Positions 15,625 through 19,515 of a stretch of 19,515 bases of DNA are shown in pieces (within the stretch, counting starts at the first letter, position 1; each line of letters opens with the position of its first letter). Source of the DNA: an uncultured Micromonospora sp. Lineage in GTDB: Bacteria; Actinomycetota; Actinomycetes; Mycobacteriales; Micromonosporaceae. The stretch lies in NCBI GenBank assembly GCA_937951935.1, contig CALGAM010000063.1:1-19515 (forward strand), in the 5' to 3' direction. The translations under genes were made by a program, and so were the position numbers. The notes under the pieces were generated by a model. It worked only from the letters and a program-made list of their open reading frames with translations. It did not search any database and was not told where the DNA came from.

Positions 15625-15776
15625 TTGCGACGAGCCTACGCGAGCCACTCGTATGAACCGATCGTGTCGGCGGGTGCACACAGGGTGCCGGGAATCTGGC
15701 ATCCTTCGATCCGAACGGGCATTTCCCAGGCGCCCGGTTTTTCATATTCTGTAAGTCCCCGGCGGCGGAGGTGGTT
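15625..15776. promoter_or_regulatory. Divergent promoter region of the MFS and iclR-type genes
   Basis: This 152-base gap separates two divergent starts and is less GC-rich than its surroundings. On the - strand TAGGCT (15638-15633) sits eight bases before the MFS ATG, fitting a -10 box of a leaderless transcript. No clear -35 is seen. On the + strand TATTCT (15745-15750), in a T-rich patch, is a possible -10 for the regulator. TTCG-ATC-CGAA (15705-15715) is a small inverted repeat that could be part of an operator. All of these are weak, eye-picked sites. Confidence 0.45.
15767..15771 (+). promoter_or_regulatory. Ribosome binding site of the IclR-type regulator
   Basis: GGAGG lies five bases before GTG 15777. 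It would overlap the alternative GTG at 15771, so the start at 15777 is preferred. Confidence 0.8.
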
Positions 15777-16559
15777 GTGCGCGACCCCTTGGCGGAACCT
15801 TCTGACCTGATCCGCAGCGTGTCGCGTGCCCTGCGCGTGCTTGAAGCGGTCGGACGGGCACCGAAGGGTCTGACCGTGAAGCAGATCGCCCGGCGTTGCG
15901 AACTGACGGTGGCAACCACGTACCACCTGGTGCGCACGCTCGCGTACGAGGGCTATGTGATCAGGCGCGAGGACGGCACGTACATAGTCGGGTTGGAGGT
16001 GGCCGACCGGTACCGGGAACTGGTGGCCGCGTTCCGTGGGCCGCCGTCGGTCGGTGAGGTGCTGCGCCGGGCCGCGGCCGAGACCGGGTACAGCCACTAC
16101 CTGGGCCGGTTCGTCGGTGGTCAGGTGGCGATCACCGCGGCTGCCGAAGGTCCCCGGTCCCCGTACCTGGAGGAGCTGGTTCCCGGCTTCGACGAGGGCG
16201 CGCACGCCACCGCGCTCGGCAAGGCGCTGCTCGCCACCCTCACTCCGGAACAGCGGTTCCGCTACCTGCGGGAGTACGGCATGCGGCCGTTCACCCCGCA
16301 GACCCTGGTCGCGCCCGACGCCTTCGAGGCCGACCTGGCGGCCGGGGAGCGGCGCGGGATGCAGCTGGAGTTGGGACAGTTCCGGCAGGGCGTCGCCTGC
16401 GCGGCCGTCCTGGTGTCCCCGGACAAGGACCTGGAGCGGCGCACGGTGCTCGCCTGTGCGCTTCCGGCGGCCGAGATGATGACCTCGGCGCGGGTGATCC
16501 GGGCGAAGCTGCTCGCGGTCGCCCGCAGCATCGCCGACAGCCTCGCCGCCGAGTCCTGA
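15777..16559 (+). CDS. IclR-family transcriptional regulator
   Basis: The 260-residue protein has the two-domain IclR layout. An N-terminal winged helix-turn-helix covers about 11-75, with LIRSVSRALRVLEAVG as first helix and LTVKQIARRCELTVATTYHL as the HTH. A C-terminal effector-binding domain covers about 90-258 and contains the family signature HATALGKALLATL (143-155) and GVACAAVLV (205-213). It probably binds DNA as a dimer or tetramer and responds to a small ligand I cannot name. Divergence from the MFS gene makes control of that gene and of itself the simplest guess. A strong hairpin follows the stop. The start at GTG 15777 is set by GGAGG. Confidence 0.93.
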   Translation: MRDPLAEPSDLIRSVSRALRVLEAVGRAPKGLTVKQIARRCELTVATTYHLVRTLAYEGYVIRREDGTYIVGLEVADRYRELVAAFRGPPSVGEVLRRAAAETGYSHYLGRFVGGQVAITAAAEGPRSPYLEELVPGFDEGAHATALGKALLATLTPEQRFRYLREYGMRPFTPQTLVAPDAFEADLAAGERRGMQLELGQFRQGVACAAVLVSPDKDLERRTVLACALPAAEMMTSARVIRAKLLAVARSIADSLAAES

Positions 16560-16564
16560 CCCGA

Positions 16565-16610
16565 CGTGGCCCCCGGTCGCCGGGAACCCACCCCGGCGAC
16601 CGGGGCCACG
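16565..16610 (+). terminator. Strong stem-loop terminator after the IclR-type gene
   Basis: The left arm, from 16565 (CGTGGCCCC...), and the right arm, ending at 16610 (...GGGGCCACG), pair over about 19 bases with one bulged C. The loop is seven bases (AACCCAC, 16585-16591). The stem starts six bases after the stop codon and lacks a T-run, as is common for actinobacterial terminators. Confidence 0.8.
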
Positions 16611-16691
16611 CCCACCTCCGGCGGTGCCGGTCACCCGGCCCGCACGACGTGCCGGCTCAGCGGCCGGCCGCGGTCTCGGCCGTTCGGCGTT

Positions 16692-16715
16692 GAACCGGCC
16701 GGCCGTGGGTTCCGT
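16692..16715 (+). promoter_or_regulatory. Candidate ECF-type promoter upstream of the sigma factor
   Basis: GAAC (16692-16695), a 17-base gap and CGT (16713-16715) resemble the GAAC...CGT pattern of promoters read by many ECF sigma factors. This would fit self-activation of the sigma/anti-sigma pair. The short motif can occur by chance in such GC-rich DNA. Confidence 0.35.
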
Positions 16716-16745
16716 GGGAAAAGGCGCGGAGTGTGACGTGTCGCC

Positions 16746-17330
16746 GTGCGGCGAAGCCCACGGACGGCGGCAGAGCCCACGGCCGCGGCCGGCGGGCGGA
16801 GGCGAGGTGACACCATCAGCGACCAGGACGCCGAACTGCTGCGCGCCCTGCACGACGAGCACGCCGAGGCGCTGCTCGGCCACGCGCTGCGCCTGATGAA
16901 CGGCGACCGGCAGCGGGCCGAGGACCTGGTGCAGGAGACGCTGCTGCGGGCGTGGCGCCACCCGGAGGCCCTCGACCCCGACCGCGGATCGATCCGGGCC
17001 TGGCTGTTCACCATCGCCCGCAACCTCGCGATCGACGCCTGGCGCAGGCGCGGCTCGCGGGTGGGTGAGGTGGTCACCGACGAACTGCCCGAGCCACCGC
17101 AGGTGGACGACGAGACGGACCGGGCGGTGGAGGCGTGGACGGTTGCCGAGGCGCTCAGCCGGCTGTCGGCGTCGCACCGTGAGGTGCTGGTGGAGTGCTT
17201 CTACCAGGGCCGCTCGGTGGCCGAGGCGGCGGCCCGGCTCGGTGTCCCACCGGGCACGGTCAAGTCACGGACGCACTACGCGCTGCGATCCCTACGCTTG
17301 ATACTCGCCGAGATGGGGGTGACCGGGTGA
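16746..17330 (+). CDS. ECF-family RNA polymerase sigma factor (start uncertain, possible early frameshift)
   Basis: The core is a two-domain ECF sigma factor. Region 2 is marked by AEDLVQETLLRAWRHPEAL and RAWLFTIARNLAIDAWRRR. Region 4 is marked by ALSRLSASHREVLVECFYQG and a helix-turn-helix ending GVPPGTVKSRTHYALRSLR. It resembles the SigK/SigL-type group that pairs with a membrane anti-sigma factor. The start is problematic. GTG 16746, used for these coordinates, has no ribosome binding site and adds about 23 Arg/Ala-rich residues. The best Shine-Dalgarno/start pair, GGAGG 16798-16802 with GTG 16807, is one base out of frame. Real homology seems to begin at ISDQDAELL (ATC 16815). A one-base deletion near 16811, a sequencing error or an unusual start are all possible. 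The stop overlaps the anti-sigma ATG by one base. Confidence 0.85.
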   Translation: MRRSPRTAAEPTAAAGGRRRGDTISDQDAELLRALHDEHAEALLGHALRLMNGDRQRAEDLVQETLLRAWRHPEALDPDRGSIRAWLFTIARNLAIDAWRRRGSRVGEVVTDELPEPPQVDDETDRAVEAWTVAEALSRLSASHREVLVECFYQGRSVAEAAARLGVPPGTVKSRTHYALRSLRLILAEMGVTG

Positions 17331-18022
17331 TGCGGTGCGAATACGCCCACGACGATGGCGCGTACGTGCTCGGTGCCCTCTCCCCGGCCGAGCGGGTCGC
17401 GTACGAGCGGCACCTGGGCACCTGCGCGGACTGCCGCGACGCGGTCGCCGAGATCGCCGTCCTGCCCGGACTGCTCGGCCGGCTCGACCGGAGCGAGCTG
17501 GAGCGGATCACCCCGTCGGTCGGTGCCGCGGAACGGCTGCCACGGCTGCTCGACGCGGCCCGTATCCGTCGGCGTCGGGAGCGGCGGATCGGCCGGCTCC
17601 GTGCCGCCGGGGTGGCGCTGGCCGCCGCCGCGGTGGCCGCGGTGGCCGGGTTCGGGCTGGCCGGGCCGCTGACCCGTGGCGACCCCGGTACCGACGTCGA
17701 GGTGCGGATGGTCGCCATGAAGCCGGTGCAGGGCGGCGAGATCCCGGTCAGCGCCGAGATCGGCTTCGACGGAACGCGGTGGGGCACGGTGGTGACCATG
17801 CGCTGCCAGTACGCCGCGACCACCGACTACACGAAGGCGTACACCTTCCGGCTGGTGGCGCACGGCCCGAACGGCGAGACGGAGCAGGTCGGCTCCTGGC
17901 TTGCGGCTCCCGGTGACGCCGCCACCTTCACCGGTGTCACCCGCTTCACCCGATCCGAGCTGACCCGGCTGGAACTTCTCCGTTACGACGACACCCCGCT
18001 GCTGGCGTACGACGTCCGGTAG
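17330..18022 (+). CDS. Zinc-finger (ZAS) transmembrane anti-sigma factor
   Basis: This 230-residue protein begins with an anti-sigma domain (about 1-60) containing AYVLGALSPAER and the zinc motif H28-x3-C32-x2-C35. It probably binds and holds the sigma factor encoded just upstream. A basic stretch RIRRRRERRIGRLR (78-91) precedes one membrane helix (about 93-112), which puts residues 113-230 outside the membrane. That outer domain (EIPVSAEIGFDGTRWGTVV onward) is not the plain RskA type I would recognise, and it has only one cysteine (C159). ATG 17330 overlaps the sigma stop as TGATG, which indicates coupled synthesis. GTG 17327 is an alternative start. Confidence 0.85.
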   Translation: MRCEYAHDDGAYVLGALSPAERVAYERHLGTCADCRDAVAEIAVLPGLLGRLDRSELERITPSVGAAERLPRLLDAARIRRRRERRIGRLRAAGVALAAAAVAAVAGFGLAGPLTRGDPGTDVEVRMVAMKPVQGGEIPVSAEIGFDGTRWGTVVTMRCQYAATTDYTKAYTFRLVAHGPNGETEQVGSWLAAPGDAATFTGVTRFTRSELTRLELLRYDDTPLLAYDVR

Positions 18023-18073
18023 CGGCCCGCCCTCGTCGGCGTGGCCCGAAACCCCTGGTTGATTCCCGGTCGG

Positions 18074-18103
18074 TGCGGCACGGTGCCTGCCGGCGCCGCC
18101 GCA
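18074..18103 (+). terminator. Candidate stem-loop terminator after the anti-sigma gene
   Basis: TGCGGC (18074-18079) pairs with GCCGCA (18098-18103), and GGTGCC pairs with GGCGCC inside it, with one G-T pair, a two-base bulge and a four-base loop. It lies 51 bases after the anti-sigma stop. There is no T-run, so it is only a candidate. Confidence 0.4.
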
Positions 18104-18133
18104 AATGCCTGGCCGCCCGCGCGCGGTTCCCGC

Positions 18134-18139
18134 TAGGGT
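18134..18139 (+). promoter_or_regulatory. Possible -10 box upstream of the GNAT-like gene
   Basis: TAGGGT resembles an actinobacterial -10 box and lies 57 bases before GTG 18197. No convincing -35 was found at the expected distance, so support is weak. Confidence 0.25.
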
Positions 18140-18196
18140 CCCGGTGTCCACCGTCGGCTGGGTGTCCGGCGTCACCGGAGGGAGGCGGAGACGGCA

Positions 18197-18940
18197 GTGG
18201 TGAGGATGTACACGGCGCTGGAACGGCCGGATCTCTGGGCCCGGAAGATCGACTCCCGCCTGGTGTGGCCGGAGTACAACATGCACGGCAACGTGTCCGA
18301 CCAGTACTGGCACCTGCTCGACGAGGAGTTGCCCGACTTCCAGTTCGTCCTCTACGACGAGGAGACGGACGAGGTGCTGGCCGAGGGCCACACCGGCCCG
18401 TTCGGCTGGGACGGCGTGGATGCCCACCTGCCGGACGGGTTCGACCCGGCCCTCGAACTGATCTTCGAACAGCGGCGGACGGACACGCCGGTCACCGCGC
18501 TCTGCGCGCTGGCCGCCGAGATCCCGCGCGGCAACCGCGGCCGCGGGCTGGCGGTGGAGATCCTGCGCGCGATGCGGACCATCGCCGAGCGGCACGGGCT
18601 CACCCACCTGGTCGCGCCGGTGCGGCCCGCGTGGAAGGACCGCTATCCGATCACCCCGATCGAGCGGTACGTCCGGTGGCGGCGTCCCGACGGCCTGCTG
18701 TTCGACCCGTGGATGCGGGTGCACGAACGGCTCGGGGCCCGGGTGGCGGCGCCGCTGCCGCGCTCGTTGCGGATCACCGCCCCGATCGCCGACTGGGAGT
18801 CGTGGACCGGCATGGTCTTTCCCGAGTCCGGGGAGTACGTCTTCCCCGAGGGCCTCGCCCCGGTGCGGATCGACCGGGAGGCCGACCTGGGGACGTACTG
18901 GGAACCGAACGTCTGGATGGTCCACCCGCCCCTGCGGTAG
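18197..18940 (+). CDS. GNAT-like acetyltransferase family protein, substrate unknown
   Basis: The 247-residue protein looks like a diverged GNAT-fold acetyltransferase. A beta-rich N-terminal half includes FQFVLYDEETDEVLAEG (48-64). ALCALAAEIPRGNRGRGLAV (101-120) is placed like a core strand and the acetyl-CoA pyrophosphate loop, followed by an alpha helix, EILRAMRTIAERHGL. The usual Q/R-x-x-G-x-G/A motif is only partly matched (RGNRGRG). The second half is rich in Trp, Pro and Tyr (WKDRYPITPIERYVRW, DWESWTGMVFPESGEYVFP) and may bind the substrate. No signal peptide or membrane helix is seen. GTG 18197 follows GGAG 18187-18190 by six bases, and GTG 18200 and ATG 18206 are alternatives. It abuts a converging transporter gene with no gap. 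Confidence 0.7.
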   Translation: MVRMYTALERPDLWARKIDSRLVWPEYNMHGNVSDQYWHLLDEELPDFQFVLYDEETDEVLAEGHTGPFGWDGVDAHLPDGFDPALELIFEQRRTDTPVTALCALAAEIPRGNRGRGLAVEILRAMRTIAERHGLTHLVAPVRPAWKDRYPITPIERYVRWRRPDGLLFDPWMRVHERLGARVAAPLPRSLRITAPIADWESWTGMVFPESGEYVFPEGLAPVRIDREADLGTYWEPNVWMVHPPLR

Positions 18941-19515
18941 TCAGGCGGGATCGGGGCGGCGGTCGGCGGGTGTCACACCGGCCGATGGTTCTCGCGCCGC
19001 TGCCCCGCCGCCCGCCCGTCGGCGGGGCAGCAGCGCCGCCGGCGGCGCGGCCAGGGCCAGCAGCGCCACCGCCCACCAGTAGGTGTGCTGGAACGCGTCC
19101 GCTGCCCGGGTGCCCTCCCCGGTCCGGGCCACGTGCGCCGCCAGCACCACCGACAGCAGCGCCGTGCCCACGGCGGCGCCGATCTGGGATCCGATGGTCA
19201 GCAGGGTGCTGCCCGAGGGGATGTCCTCGGCGACGAGCGCTCGGGACGCGGTCGTGTTCGTCGGCATCATCACCATGCCGACCCCCACCCCCGTCACCAG
19301 CAGCGCCACGACCAACCGCCAGTAGGGCGTCTCGGGCCCGACCTGCACGGCGAACAGCGACAGACCGCATGTGGCGACCGTGATGCCGGTGAGGACCAAC
19401 AGCTGCGGGGACACCCGGTCGACGCGGCGCGTGGCGACCTGCATCGAGATTCCGACCGCGACGGCCAGGGGGACACCCAGCACGCCCGACTCGGTCGCAC
19501 CCAGCCCGCGCGTCG
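18941..19515 (-). CDS. DHA2-type MFS exporter, C-terminal part (partial)
   Basis: This frame enters from the right edge on the - strand and ends at TGA 18943-18941. About 191 codons are visible. They show roughly five membrane helices: GVLGVPLAVAVGISM, QLLVLTGITVATCGLSLFA, LVVALLVTGVGVGMVMMP, IGAAVGTALLSVVLAA and WWAVALLALAAPPAALL. The segment GVGVGMVMMPTNTTASRAL and the following SGSTLLTIGSQIGAAVG are typical of helices 11-13 of 14-TM drug:H+ antiporters (EmrB/QacA type). The protein ends in an Arg/Ala/Pro-rich cytoplasmic tail. The start, promoter and any adjacent regulator lie outside the window. The substrate is unknown. Confidence 0.88.
   Translation of the reverse strand, partial: TRGLGATESGVLGVPLAVAVGISMQVATRRVDRVSPQLLVLTGITVATCGLSLFAVQVGPETPYWRLVVALLVTGVGVGMVMMPTNTTASRALVAEDIPSGSTLLTIGSQIGAAVGTALLSVVLAAHVARTGEGTRAADAFQHTYWWAVALLALAAPPAALLPRRRAGGGAAAREPSAGVTPADRRPDPA

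Noticed and set aside
15639..15670. A -35 box for the MFS gene
   Set aside because: At 16-19 bases from TAGGCT no hexamer resembles TTGAC, so only the -10 was kept as tentative.
14542..15810. 422-codon + strand frame across the MFS gene
   Set aside because: Its Gly/Asp/Arg-rich product is a shadow of the - strand transporter, which has regular membrane helices and MFS motifs.
16655..16706. Repeated CGGCCGGCCG palindromes upstream of the sigma factor as an operator
   Set aside because: Such strings are common by chance in DNA of this GC content, and spacing and flanks show no consistent pattern.
16624..16896. 90-codon frame overlapping the sigma factor start, including GTG 16807
   Set aside because: Beyond its ribosome binding site it runs out of frame through conserved sigma region 2 and gives a Thr/Cys-rich peptide with no sense. 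It is useful only as evidence of a possible frameshift.

Overview
The window is a high-GC stretch of an actinobacterial chromosome. Codons end almost always in G or C, GTG starts are common, and many genes overlap as ATGA or GTGA. The gene order is the actinobacterial 14-subunit complex I operon followed directly by a long-chain polyprenyl diphosphate synthase. The style suggests Micromonosporaceae, but this is inferred from gene content and protein wording, not from any search.

Bases 1-13265 hold most of a nuo operon on the + strand: the last 48 codons of nuoD, then complete nuoE, F, G, H, I, J, K, L, M and N. All expected iron-sulfur cysteines are visible in NuoE, F, G and I, including the N7 site of NuoG. 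The proton-channel glutamates and lysines are visible in NuoK, L, M and N. Bases 13329-14360 encode a polyprenyl diphosphate synthase, probably for the menaquinone side chain that complex I reduces.

Bases 14365-16559 are an accessory pair: an MFS transporter on the - strand, tail to tail with the synthase, and a divergent IclR-family regulator. A strong hairpin follows the regulator. Bases 16692-18022 hold an ECF sigma factor and its zinc-finger membrane anti-sigma factor. The sigma gene has no convincing in-frame start. Then come a GNAT-like protein of unknown substrate (18197-18940) and, abutting it on the - strand, the 3' part of a 14-TM DHA2-type MFS exporter that runs off the right edge.

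The most unusual observation is in the nuo spacers. Four junctions (F-G, G-H, L-M, M-N) are wider than the rest. Each is spanned by a small open frame whose GTG overlaps the upstream stop and whose stop overlaps the downstream start as ATGA or GTGA. Upstream-GTG to downstream-start distances are 140, 56, 83 and 59 bases, all equal to 2 modulo 3. At G-H the arrangement is a partly decayed tandem copy of a ribosome-binding/start module. A related repeat, GCAGTCGCGARCGGAGGG, precedes nuoG and nuoH and occurs in degenerate form before nuoN. These could be relay mini-ORFs that keep translation coupled across inserted repeats.

I saw no rRNA or tRNA genes, CRISPR arrays, insertion sequences or phage genes.
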